Below, in pieces: positions 34,387 to 43,408 of a stretch of 64,000 nt of DNA. The position numbers were made by a program, and so were the translations under genes. Source of the stretch: Candidatus Aegiribacteria sp. MLS_C. GTDB taxonomy: Bacteria > Fermentibacterota > Fermentibacteria > Fermentibacterales > JCC-6. Below the pieces are notes generated by a model that saw nothing but the letters and a program-made list of their open reading frames with translations, made no database searches and was not told the origin of the DNA. The first letter of the stretch is position 1. Each line of letters starts with the position of its first letter. The stretch spans positions 1-64,000 of the forward strand of contig LQBI01000008.1 of the NCBI GenBank assembly GCA_002030045.1, read 5' to 3'.

Positions 34387-37218
34387 ATGTCCAGTCCCTT
34401 CCGGGTACTCCTGCCCCTCCTGCTGGCGCTTCCCGCCGCGGCTGCCCCCCCGCTGGTTCACGGTGCGGTGCCTCCGCTTCATGAGAGACCCTCTGAGGGA
34501 AGGGCGATAACCGGGCCCGGCTCGAGGGACGGCACCGACGAGACCATGCGCGTATGCATGCTGAGGGTGCAGTTCCTGGAGGACTTCACGGACCTTACCA
34601 CAGGCAGCGGCCTGATCGACCTGGATGCCGACCCGCCCCACGACAGGGACTATTTCCGTGGTCTGGCCGACGACCTTTCCGCTTACTACGACGACGTAAG
34701 CGGCGGGGAGGTAGTGCTGGACATCGACATATACCCGTCGGGATTCAATGACAGCTACACCATGGACCACCAGATGCTCCACTACGGCGACGACGGCGCC
34801 TACATGGAAGGCGCCTGCCTCCTGCTCCGGGATGCCGTCCTGGCGGCCGACCAGGACCTGGACTTCAGCCAGTACGACGCGGTGATCGTGATACATGCCG
34901 GCTCCGGCCAGGAGGCCGACATATACGGGGACAGCCCCGGCGACATAGGTTCCGTCTTCCTCACACTGACGGATCTCATCTATTACCTCCCCGGCGCGGG
35001 GACCGGATACCAGGGCATACCCACCGGGGACGGCGTCTACGTAGCGGAAGGGATGATAGTGCCCGAACAGGAATCACAGGACGGCTTCGGCCTGGGAGTG
35101 CTGGGCACGATAGTCCACGAGTTCGGCCACCAGCTTGGTCTTCCGGACCTCTACGACACGTACACGGGCAGGGTGGGAGTTGGCGGATGGTGCCTGATGG
35201 GCTACGGCCAGTGGATGATGAGCGGTTACTGGCCCTCGGCGCCGAGCGCCTGGTGCAGGGTATACCTGGGATGGGAGGTACCCCGGGAGGTGGAGGAGGG
35301 CACCTACACCCTGGCCGCTGACGATTCCATACTGATGGTTCCGCTGAACGGCACCGAGTACCTGCTGATCGAGAACAGGCAGGAGGATCCCGACGGCGAC
35401 GGGATGTGCGGTACGGACGAGCACGATTTCGGTCTTGCAGGCTCCGGAGTGCTGATCTGGCACATAGACAGGACCCGACTGGGGGAATACGTGGGGGCCA
35501 ACATCGTGAACGTGGATCCCGAACACAAGGGGGTGGACCTGGAGGAGGCCGACGGCATACAGGATTTCGACTACTCCCTGCCTGACATATACGGCTACGA
35601 GGGCAGCAGCTACGATCCATGGTTCCCGTCGGGGTACGCATGGGAATTCTCTCCCTGGTCGGAGCCCTCCAGCGACGCAAGCTGGGGAGGCAGGACCTTC
35701 GTTACGGTGGAGGTGCTGGACGATCCGGCCGATGAGATGCAGGTCAGGATATCAAGGTCCACCGTCTGCGACGGATGGCCCCTGAGTACTGCTCCCCTTG
35801 CCTTCGGTCCGGTGATCTGGCCGGAAGCCGACGAAGAGGGGGACAGAATGGTTGTCACCACCAGCACCGGAATGGCGCTGGCCTACACCGCCGACGGTGA
35901 GGGTCCTCTCTCCATGGGGCTTGGCGTGACCGCCCCCCCGGTGTCCGCCTGGACCGGAAGCTCCAGCAGGCTCCTGGTCTGCGAGGACGACGGAGAGGTT
36001 CACCTTCGGGACACCCGGTGGAACGAACCGGCGGGATGGCCGGTGACGCTGCAGGGCGGGGGTTCCGGAGCGAGTGCGATGTACATCGAGGAGGAAGGCG
36101 TCGTCGCGGTGGCATGTGACAACGACAGGCTCCATCTGTACCATGGTAACGGGGAACCGGTTGACGGATTCCCGGTCCCCCTCACGGCTCCCGTCTCCGG
36201 ACTGGCTCTCTATCCCGGCCCCGATGAGCACCGGCTGCTGGCCGCCACGTTAGACGGCAGGGTCCACATGTGGGACATGACCGGAAGGGTCGTTTCCGGA
36301 TGGCCCGCGACTCCGGGGGACGAGACCATAGGAGTGCCCCTTGCGGCGGACATCGACCGCGACGGAAGCACCGACGTGGTGGCCGTCAGCGGCGATTGTG
36401 TCTACGCCTGGGACGGCGGGGGAGGCCTTCTTCCGGGATTCCCGTCCACGCTTCCCGCTGAACCTCTCTCCTCGCCCTGTCTGGCCGATCCCGACGGTGA
36501 CGGCAGACTGGAGACGGTGGTCCTGACATGGGAGGGGATATCCGCGGTGGGTCCCTCGGGGGCCACCGTGGAGGACTGGCCCGCAGTAATTCTTCAGGAC
36601 AGCCTGACTGCTGGTTTCAGCAGCGGAAGGGCCGGGGTGGGAGGCTCAGGTTTCGTCATGGTCACCATGGACGACGGCAGGGTATGCCTCCTTGAAGGCG
36701 ACGGCTCCCAGAGCGGCATCTTCCCGGTATCCGTGGGAGACAGGCCGACGGGAAGACCCCTGCTGTGGGACCCTGACGGTTCAGGGCAGTACAGGGTCGC
36801 GGCAGCGGCCGCTGACGGGACCATCTACTGCTGGAACACCGATTTCGAGCCCCGGGGATGGCACACGGGAATGGACCATTCCGGTTGCAACTGCTGGCGG
36901 ACCGGCGACCTGCCGGCTCTCGAGGACACGGACCGGGTACTGGAAGACGGTTCCTTCTACGTTTATCCCAATCCCGTGACCGGAGGGTCGGGGATCGTGA
37001 GGTTCAGGCCCGGGGAAGACTGCGCCTGGGAGATACGCGTTTTCAACATGGGAGGTGACCTCGTGGCCCACATGACCGGAAGCGCCCCCGGGGGGGCGGC
37101 CTGGGAGGAGACCTGGGACACGCGGGACCTGGCGCCGGGCGTCTATTTCGTGAGCCTGAGCCTGAGGACCGGCGGAAGCTCCACAGAAGCCCTCTTCCAT
37201 GCGGCGGTGATCAACTGA
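34387..37218 (+). CDS. Secreted M6-family metallopeptidase with T9SS sorting domain
   Basis: This 943-residue protein has a signal peptide. The zinc site is H244-E-F-G-H248, followed by G251 and D254 (HEFGHQLGLPD), the immune-inhibitor-A/M6 extended motif. A long propeller-like region follows from about residue 460, with repeated strands (VVVTTSTGMALAYTADG, MWDMTGRVVSGWP). The sorting domain (FYVYPNPVTG to GVYFVSLSLR) ends it. It begins 6 bases after the porV-like gene and ends TGATG into the next, so it is probably co-expressed with the exporter. Confidence 0.83.
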   Translation: MSSPFRVLLPLLLALPAAAAPPLVHGAVPPLHERPSEGRAITGPGSRDGTDETMRVCMLRVQFLEDFTDLTTGSGLIDLDADPPHDRDYFRGLADDLSAYYDDVSGGEVVLDIDIYPSGFNDSYTMDHQMLHYGDDGAYMEGACLLLRDAVLAADQDLDFSQYDAVIVIHAGSGQEADIYGDSPGDIGSVFLTLTDLIYYLPGAGTGYQGIPTGDGVYVAEGMIVPEQESQDGFGLGVLGTIVHEFGHQLGLPDLYDTYTGRVGVGGWCLMGYGQWMMSGYWPSAPSAWCRVYLGWEVPREVEEGTYTLAADDSILMVPLNGTEYLLIENRQEDPDGDGMCGTDEHDFGLAGSGVLIWHIDRTRLGEYVGANIVNVDPEHKGVDLEEADGIQDFDYSLPDIYGYEGSSYDPWFPSGYAWEFSPWSEPSSDASWGGRTFVTVEVLDDPADEMQVRISRSTVCDGWPLSTAPLAFGPVIWPEADEEGDRMVVTTSTGMALAYTADGEGPLSMGLGVTAPPVSAWTGSSSRLLVCEDDGEVHLRDTRWNEPAGWPVTLQGGGSGASAMYIEEEGVVAVACDNDRLHLYHGNGEPVDGFPVPLTAPVSGLALYPGPDEHRLLAATLDGRVHMWDMTGRVVSGWPATPGDETIGVPLAADIDRDGSTDVVAVSGDCVYAWDGGGGLLPGFPSTLPAEPLSSPCLADPDGDGRLETVVLTWEGISAVGPSGATVEDWPAVILQDSLTAGFSSGRAGVGGSGFVMVTMDDGRVCLLEGDGSQSGIFPVSVGDRPTGRPLLWDPDGSGQYRVAAAAADGTIYCWNTDFEPRGWHTGMDHSGCNCWRTGDLPALEDTDRVLEDGSFYVYPNPVTGGSGIVRFRPGEDCAWEIRVFNMGGDLVAHMTGSAPGGAAWEETWDTRDLAPGVYFVSLSLRTGGSSTEALFHAAVIN

Positions 37219-37880
37219 TGAGAAAAACCACCCTGCTGACAGTCTTTGCGGTGCTGCTGGCGGCTGCGGGACCATCGGGAGCGGTCAACCCCAGGGCCGG
37301 GGCCATGCTCCGTTCCGCCGTCCTGCCCGGATGGGGCCAGATGCACCTGGGCCACGGGACCAGGGGAATAGTGTTCATGAGCCTGGACCTTGTCACCTGG
37401 GCCGGCGTGGGCCTCTCCTACCTCGAGGGAACGTTCAGGCGTGACGACTACACGTGGCTTGCTGTGTCCGAGGCTGGTATATCGGTGGACGGAAGGCCCG
37501 GGGATTTCCTGGACGACATATCCGACTTCGACTCCAGCATGGAGTACAACGACTACATCCACAGGCTGGCCCGGTACTACTACCCCGACGATCCCGACGC
37601 CCAGCGCCAGTACTACGAGTCCCACGCAAGGTACGGCGACGATTCCTGGGACTGGTCCTCCGAGGAGGCGAGGGCGATGTTCGGAAGCCGACTCCGGGAC
37701 AGCAGGGAGTGGTTCAGGCGGAGCCTCTACATAGCCGCCTTCGCCCTGGTCAACAGGGCCGTGAGCGTCATCGACGCATCACTGCTGGACGAGAACCGAC
37801 CGGGGATGTACACTTCGCTCTCGTTCCCCGAGAAGCGTGATTTCTCCTCCTTCAGGTTCTCCGTGGGGGCACGGTTCTGA
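37218..37880 (+). CDS. DUF5683-like membrane-associated protein
   Basis: This 220-residue protein has a signal peptide or anchor. The motif MLRSAVLPGWGQMHLGHG, with a hydrophobic turn after it, resembles DUF5683 proteins common in FCB bacteria. Those have no known function. Later parts are rich in Tyr, Asp and Arg, and a second hydrophobic stretch lies near residue 175. ATG overlaps the preceding TGA, and its own stop overlaps the next ATG. Confidence 0.65.
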   Translation: MRKTTLLTVFAVLLAAAGPSGAVNPRAGAMLRSAVLPGWGQMHLGHGTRGIVFMSLDLVTWAGVGLSYLEGTFRRDDYTWLAVSEAGISVDGRPGDFLDDISDFDSSMEYNDYIHRLARYYYPDDPDAQRQYYESHARYGDDSWDWSSEEARAMFGSRLRDSREWFRRSLYIAAFALVNRAVSVIDASLLDENRPGMYTSLSFPEKRDFSSFRFSVGARF

Positions 37881-39541
37881 TGGCGCCGCTACTGCTCGCC
37901 CTGTTGCTGGGCACGGCTCCCCGGGCGTACTGGACCGACGGCACGCTCCAGGTGCCGGGGCTGATGGAGATCGACAGGCGCCACGACCCGGCATTCGAGC
38001 CCACCGGACCGCTGGCAGGCGCAAAGGGCCACGAGATAGGCGATACGATCAATTTCTGGTCCATCGACTACAGCGAGGACATTCCGAGGTTCTACCTGAC
38101 GCCGGCGACCTGCAGGTACGTGGGCAACCACACCTACATCTTCGTGGAGGATTCCCAGTGGGGTGTCCACTACGACCAGGATGCGGTCAGCGCACTGGCG
38201 ACGGCGCTGGAGACCGAGACCCCCTCGGGTCCGGGAGGGATCATGGACAAGGACATAGAAGTCTTCGGGCAGCCTCCCGACGCCATAGACGGTGACCCCA
38301 GGGTCTATTTCCTGGTACTGAACATAAGGGACGGCTTCGATCCCCAGCAGGGCGGAGTCTACATCGCCGGCTTCTTCAGTCCCTACAACCAGTTCACCGA
38401 GACCGAGGCCTACCTCTACTACGGGGGGCATTCCAACGAGGTGGAGATGCTCTACATAGACTGTTTCCCCTCGGACCAGTACGATGCGGCCTACACCGCC
38501 TCCCACGAGCTGGTCCACCTGATACAGTGGGGCATCGAGCCCTTCAGCTCCGAGGAGCTGTGGGTCATAGAGAACCAGGCCCAGTCGGGAACCTTCGTGT
38601 GCGGATACCCGGCCTTCCAGGTGGAGACATTCCTTGAGGTGGGCGGCATCACCCCCATCAAGTGGACCAGCCTCACCGACGACATAGAGTACGTGGCAGG
38701 CTACGGAGCCGGGTTCCTGTTCTTCTCCTACCTCTACGAGAACTACGGCGGCGACGATTTCCTGCACAGCTCGCTCAGGGTATCCGACAGGGGAGTGTCA
38801 GGAGTGAGCGAGGCCATAAGGAACGCCACCGGTGAGACGCCCGACATGGACCAGGTGCTGGCCGATTGGATGCTGGCATGCTGGATCGACGATCCCGGTT
38901 TCGGCGACGGAAGGTACGGCTGGGACGCTTTCCGCATCGCAGACTACGACACAGTGTCACCGGGGAACCGCGCCGGTCTCGACTACTCCCGCATCATCGA
39001 ATCGGACCCCTTCATCGATACCGGCCGACGCATGTCCTCCTACCAGGGAAGCTACTACCGGGTCGACCAGGGCGTCGGCGGCAGTTTCAGGGCCGACGGG
39101 TCGGGCCTGGGCGACATGAGGGCGTACCTCTTCGACGGCTCCGCGGGTATTCTGGAAGTACTGGACACGGGATCCTCCAACGACGTGGCCCTTTCACTTC
39201 CCCAGACCGGCGACGTTCTTCTCATGTGCAGCTCCTTCAGCGGCCTCGACCTGGATGTGGCGGCAGGTTCCGTCGCGTCCGCCTCCGATGATTTCGCCGT
39301 CTACCCGCAGCCCTGCCAGGGCACCCTCTACATGCAGTTCCTCTCGGACGGCGGGAGCGCCGAACTCTCGGTCTTCTCCGTCACCGGAGGGCTGGTGGGG
39401 ACGGTGGAGTTCCCCTCAGTTGCAGGCGGTGAAGCCACTCTCGCCTACCCGGGAGCCTCAGAGCTCGCCTCGGGCACCTACTTCTACAGGTTCACCCAGG
39501 GAGGAAGAGTGGAGACCGGTTCGTTCGCAGTTGTGCGCTAG
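37880..39541 (+). CDS. Secreted HExxH protein with T9SS sorting domain
   Basis: This 553-residue protein has a signal-like N-terminus (APLLLALLLGTAPRAYW). HELVH at 209-213 in TASHELVHLIQWG is a zinc-binding motif of the M30 or peptidase MA kind. ELWVIEN about 18 residues later could give the third ligand. The C-terminal 80 residues (FAVYPQPCQG, VFSVTGGLVG, ASGTYFYRF) form a sorting domain. It is probably a surface or released peptidase. The HExxH is clear; the family is not. Confidence 0.75.
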   Translation: MAPLLLALLLGTAPRAYWTDGTLQVPGLMEIDRRHDPAFEPTGPLAGAKGHEIGDTINFWSIDYSEDIPRFYLTPATCRYVGNHTYIFVEDSQWGVHYDQDAVSALATALETETPSGPGGIMDKDIEVFGQPPDAIDGDPRVYFLVLNIRDGFDPQQGGVYIAGFFSPYNQFTETEAYLYYGGHSNEVEMLYIDCFPSDQYDAAYTASHELVHLIQWGIEPFSSEELWVIENQAQSGTFVCGYPAFQVETFLEVGGITPIKWTSLTDDIEYVAGYGAGFLFFSYLYENYGGDDFLHSSLRVSDRGVSGVSEAIRNATGETPDMDQVLADWMLACWIDDPGFGDGRYGWDAFRIADYDTVSPGNRAGLDYSRIIESDPFIDTGRRMSSYQGSYYRVDQGVGGSFRADGSGLGDMRAYLFDGSAGILEVLDTGSSNDVALSLPQTGDVLLMCSSFSGLDLDVAAGSVASASDDFAVYPQPCQGTLYMQFLSDGGSAELSVFSVTGGLVGTVEFPSVAGGEATLAYPGASELASGTYFYRFTQGGRVETGSFAVVR

Positions 39542-40289
39542 GAGGATCCTCTCCGCGCTGTCACTGCTGGTCGCCCTGCAGCCGCTCCATTCAGCACCTG
39601 TATCCGCCTTTGCCGAATCCCGCCGGGTGACCTTCCCTCCGGACCTTGTGGACGCCTCCATCGATGGAAGCGGAGACATCTACCTCCTCCTGAGGGGGAT
39701 GCCCCACCTGGTGGTCCTCAGAGCCGACGGCTCGAGCGAGGAGTACGATCTCCGGGAGATAACCGTTCCGGGAGGTCTGCACCTGGACCAGGGCTGGGGA
39801 TGGTACGCCACCGGGGAACTGTCGGGAACCCTGTACCGCTACGACAGGAACGGAGTGATGACGGGATCCTGGGATGCCCCCGGTCTTCCCGGGGATGTCT
39901 GCGTGGCAGGGCTGTCCGTACTGTACGTTTCCCGTACCGACGGGACCGTGAGGTCCGTCAGGGACCCGGAGGAGGAACTTCTCGGTCTGGAGGGGTCGGG
40001 GGACGGCCAGCTGACTCCGATGGGGAGAAGGTTCGTCTACTCCTCCCCGGACGAGTCCATGGTGCTCGACGAGTACAACTCCCCCCTGCCCCTGCCCGCC
40101 TCGGGAATATGGACTGCCGCCGGAGAGGAACTGGTGCTGCTGACCGATTCGTGCGTATGCACCCGGGAGGGCCTGGAACTCTTCAGGCTGCCTCCCGGGG
40201 AGACCTTCGGAAGGATCTCCCTCGCGGGAGGAGGGGCCTTCTGCCTCCTCTGGTCGCCGGGAGAGGAGAAGGCTCTGGTACTGAGGTGA
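39531..40289 (+). CDS. Exported protein of unknown function in the T9SS locus
   Basis: This 252-residue protein begins at TTG 39531, inside the end of the previous gene. That start gives a good signal peptide (ARRILSALSLLVALQPLHSA). AGGAGG at 39541-39546 could instead serve a CTG start at 39558. The body holds short repeated strands (ISL-, YRYDRNGV, VYSSPDE) like a beta-propeller of 4-5 blades. The stop overlaps the next gene as GTGA. It is small and acidic, with no known domain recognised. Confidence 0.6.
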   Translation: MCARRILSALSLLVALQPLHSAPVSAFAESRRVTFPPDLVDASIDGSGDIYLLLRGMPHLVVLRADGSSEEYDLREITVPGGLHLDQGWGWYATGELSGTLYRYDRNGVMTGSWDAPGLPGDVCVAGLSVLYVSRTDGTVRSVRDPEEELLGLEGSGDGQLTPMGRRFVYSSPDESMVLDEYNSPLPLPASGIWTAAGEELVLLTDSCVCTREGLELFRLPPGETFGRISLAGGGAFCLLWSPGEEKALVLR

Positions 40290-43200
40290 TCCAGGGAGCC
40301 GTCCTCATGATGGCCATTTCCGCGATGACCCTGGAGTTCAGGGGCGACGGAGGGGAGTTCTTTCAGGTCCCCGACTCGTTGTGGATCGAACCGGGCACCC
40401 TCACGGCAACGGTAGACGGCGATACCGTAGAGGTCACGGCTGGAGCCTCCGGTTCCAGGACCGGTGTATTCCTCTCTCCGGCTCCTCCCACCGACAGCAG
40501 GGTGATCGTCTCCTTCGACACGCTCCCTCTGGGTGTGCCCTCCACCGTTGTTCTGGACGTTGGTTTCGCCGGCGGAAGGACTATCGAGCAGCTTCCCGTC
40601 CATTCCTCCGACCCGTTCATGGAGAGAGGCCTGTACATCTCGGGTTCGAAGAGGATAGGCTTCTCCGTGGGCGACGGAGGCGGACTGGACCAGGGGACGA
40701 GGATATCGGTGGAGGGTACGGCGGCTCCGGGAATAACCGTCTCCGGAAGCGTCACCGACCAGAACCTGGCATCGGGGCAGTACTCGTCGGAACTGGTATC
40801 CCAGCTGGACAGGGTGTTCTTCCTCGTTGACGGCGGAAAGTGGCGGGCCAGGCTGGGCGACATGGAATGGACCAGCGGCGGGGGGGAGACCGGTCCGCTC
40901 TCCTGGAGACGCGAGGTGAGCGGCATCGACGGGTTCGGTCAGCTCTCGGACCGGTATTCGGCGTCGGCCGGGTACGGCACTTCCGGCGATTCACGGCAGA
41001 GGACCGTTTTCTACACGCAGGAAGGCGTCCAGGGACCCTATCAGGTTACTTCCGGATGGGAGGTGGTCCCCGGGAGCGAGAGGGTCTGGCTGGACGGGGA
41101 ACTCATGACCAGGGGCGCCACCGGGGATTACGTCATGGAATACTCGGCCGGCCTGGTCACCTTCACCTCCTCGAGGCTCATCAGGAACGACCAGAGGGTG
41201 GAGATAACCTTCTTCCAGAGGGGGGACGGGTTCAGGAAGGACCTGGTGACTGCGGCCGGTTCCTACGGCAGCGGTCCCCTCACCATAGAGGTGAAAGGTC
41301 TCCTCGCCGAGGACGACAGGGGTTCTCCCCTTGGCTTCGTGCTGACCGAGGAGGCCGTGGAGGTGCTTTCCCGGGCCGGAGAGGACCCTTCGGAAGCCTG
41401 GGTGGACGGGGCCGAGTACGTCGGGGAGGGCCAGGGCAACTACACGCTCGATTCCCTGGGACATTTCGTCTACATGGGACCCGACCAGGGGGACTGGACG
41501 GTGGTCTTCGGCCGTCCGCCGGAGGACCCGGGCGACTACATATACGACAGTTCCCTGGGAGGCTACCTCTGGGTGGGAGAGGGTATGGGGACCCATCTTC
41601 CCAGGCAGTACGTGCAGATACCATCGGGTTACAGGACCGGCGGGGCGGTCATGGCCCTGGACGGGGACCTGCTTCACCTCGGAATGGAACTGGCCGTCTC
41701 CCGGAGGACCGGGAACATGTTCAATCCCGGCGCAACCACCAGGGAGGGGGTATTCCTGAAAGCCTCCGGGCTCATGGACTTCTGGGAGGACGGTCCCGGA
41801 CTGGGGCTGGGAGGCAGGCTGGTATCCGAGGGCTACAGGCCTCCGGGGGAGCTGGAGTCCGACAGCTCCCTTGCGGCATGGTCACTGCCCCCCGGGCATT
41901 CGGGCAACGACCAGCTGGTGGAGATGAGCATCGGCGGTGAGGCGCTCCTTCTCTCCAGCGGCGGCAGGTTCCTGGAGACCGGGGGCATCATCGAGAGCTA
42001 CAGGGTGGTCTCGAGACCCGTACTGGCAGGCGTCGGGCTCACCGCCACCTGCGGCTGGCTTGGCAGAACGGGCACCGACAGCCTGTCCGAGGGGAAAAAC
42101 TCCCGGTACGGGGTCTCGGGAATGCCGGTCCATGGAACGCTCAGGCCCTTCGCGGGCCTCGATCTCTACAGCGAGGCCTGGACGGACAGCCTCTCGGGAA
42201 GGGTGGGGACCGGCCACGCCGGTATGCTCCTGGATGCCGGGAGCACAACGGGTCTACTCCGCATGGAGGTCCAGAGGGACGACCGGACCGGCGGGACCTC
42301 CGAAGGCCCGTTCACAGTATGGAGAGGCAGGATAGAGGGTTCCGGTCCCGCGGGAAGCCTCAGGCTGAAGGGAAGCGCGGAACACTCCTCCACCTACTAC
42401 GACACGGGAGGAAATCTGCAGGCCGACGCGGTGAGGGTGACCCTCTCCGGCACCGCGGGGGGCGTATGGTCCGAGACCGTGTACAGCGGCTCCGGAACCG
42501 TCAGCAGTTCACTGGACGTAGTGTACGTGTACGCAGGAGAGGGTGAGGGGGACTACAGCTACGACCCGGAGAGCGGGGAGTACTACCCTGATCCCGACGG
42601 GGACTATCTGATAAGCTACCAGCCGGGAACACAGGGAGGCAAGGTGACGTCCGCCTCCATCGAGAACACCGTCACCTGGGCCGAGGCGTCGCACGGCTTC
42701 AGTTCCAGGGCCACCGTCTCCTCCACAAGCGCGGAGGACCGGTCCAGCGCCCTGCTTCTCTACGGAGCCTTCGACAGCGGACAGGAAGGGGGCTACAGCC
42801 TGGAGTCATCCCCATGGCTCCGCTGGGAGGATGAATTCCTGGCCAGGCTCGGCTTCACCGGGGCGCTCAGCGACCAGAGGGTGGCCTACAGCGGCGCCGG
42901 ATTGCGGCGGAAGAGGGCATGGTCACTTCGGGCGGCCCCTCAGCTCATCCCCTTCGAGGAACTGGTGGTGGACCTGTCCGCCAGGATCTGGAGGGAGGAG
43001 GACGAACTCTACAGCCCAAGGGACGTCAGAGGGACGAGGCTGGAGGTTGACCCTGCCCTGGAGGTGCTTGCCGGGCTCAGACCCGGTTTGCTGGGGGCCT
43101 GGGAGACCCGCAGGGAGGTCGTATCGGGGCTTTCCGAATACATGCTGGAGGCGGGGCCTCACGTATCCTGGACCGGAGGAGGATGGACCGCCACCGCCAG

Positions 43201-43408
43201 GTTGACCGCAGGATACATACCCGGCGAAGGGGACCTTCCCGCATGGTTCTTCGACGGAAACGACTTCGGGGTTTCCTGGAGGGCGTCTGCAAGAGTGGGC
43301 AGGAGCCTCGCGTCCGGTCTGGACATGAGCGTCTTCTACTGGGGGAGGAGACCGGCAGGGGGCGAGCTGAGCCAGAGGGCCGGCCTGGAGGGGACGGTGA
43401 ACTTCTGA
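40286..43408 (+). CDS. Large beta-rich outer-membrane-type protein, possible divergent translocon part
   Basis: This 1040-residue protein has a GTG start overlapping the previous stop. The N-terminus is weakly hydrophobic (AVLMMAISAM). Repeated motifs such as RVWLDGELMTRGATGDYVME, AWVDGAEYVGEGQGNY and YVYAGEGEGDYSYD recur. The second half alternates in barrel fashion (GLRRKRAWSLRAAP, FYWGRRPAGGEL) and ends VNF. The motif style is like that seen in SprA/Sov-type proteins, which form the T9SS pore, but this one is less than half their usual size. The function is open. Confidence 0.55.
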   Translation: MIQGAVLMMAISAMTLEFRGDGGEFFQVPDSLWIEPGTLTATVDGDTVEVTAGASGSRTGVFLSPAPPTDSRVIVSFDTLPLGVPSTVVLDVGFAGGRTIEQLPVHSSDPFMERGLYISGSKRIGFSVGDGGGLDQGTRISVEGTAAPGITVSGSVTDQNLASGQYSSELVSQLDRVFFLVDGGKWRARLGDMEWTSGGGETGPLSWRREVSGIDGFGQLSDRYSASAGYGTSGDSRQRTVFYTQEGVQGPYQVTSGWEVVPGSERVWLDGELMTRGATGDYVMEYSAGLVTFTSSRLIRNDQRVEITFFQRGDGFRKDLVTAAGSYGSGPLTIEVKGLLAEDDRGSPLGFVLTEEAVEVLSRAGEDPSEAWVDGAEYVGEGQGNYTLDSLGHFVYMGPDQGDWTVVFGRPPEDPGDYIYDSSLGGYLWVGEGMGTHLPRQYVQIPSGYRTGGAVMALDGDLLHLGMELAVSRRTGNMFNPGATTREGVFLKASGLMDFWEDGPGLGLGGRLVSEGYRPPGELESDSSLAAWSLPPGHSGNDQLVEMSIGGEALLLSSGGRFLETGGIIESYRVVSRPVLAGVGLTATCGWLGRTGTDSLSEGKNSRYGVSGMPVHGTLRPFAGLDLYSEAWTDSLSGRVGTGHAGMLLDAGSTTGLLRMEVQRDDRTGGTSEGPFTVWRGRIEGSGPAGSLRLKGSAEHSSTYYDTGGNLQADAVRVTLSGTAGGVWSETVYSGSGTVSSSLDVVYVYAGEGEGDYSYDPESGEYYPDPDGDYLISYQPGTQGGKVTSASIENTVTWAEASHGFSSRATVSSTSAEDRSSALLLYGAFDSGQEGGYSLESSPWLRWEDEFLARLGFTGALSDQRVAYSGAGLRRKRAWSLRAAPQLIPFEELVVDLSARIWREEDELYSPRDVRGTRLEVDPALEVLAGLRPGLLGAWETRREVVSGLSEYMLEAGPHVSWTGGGWTATARLTAGYIPGEGDLPAWFFDGNDFGVSWRASARVGRSLASGLDMSVFYWGRRPAGGELSQRAGLEGTVNF

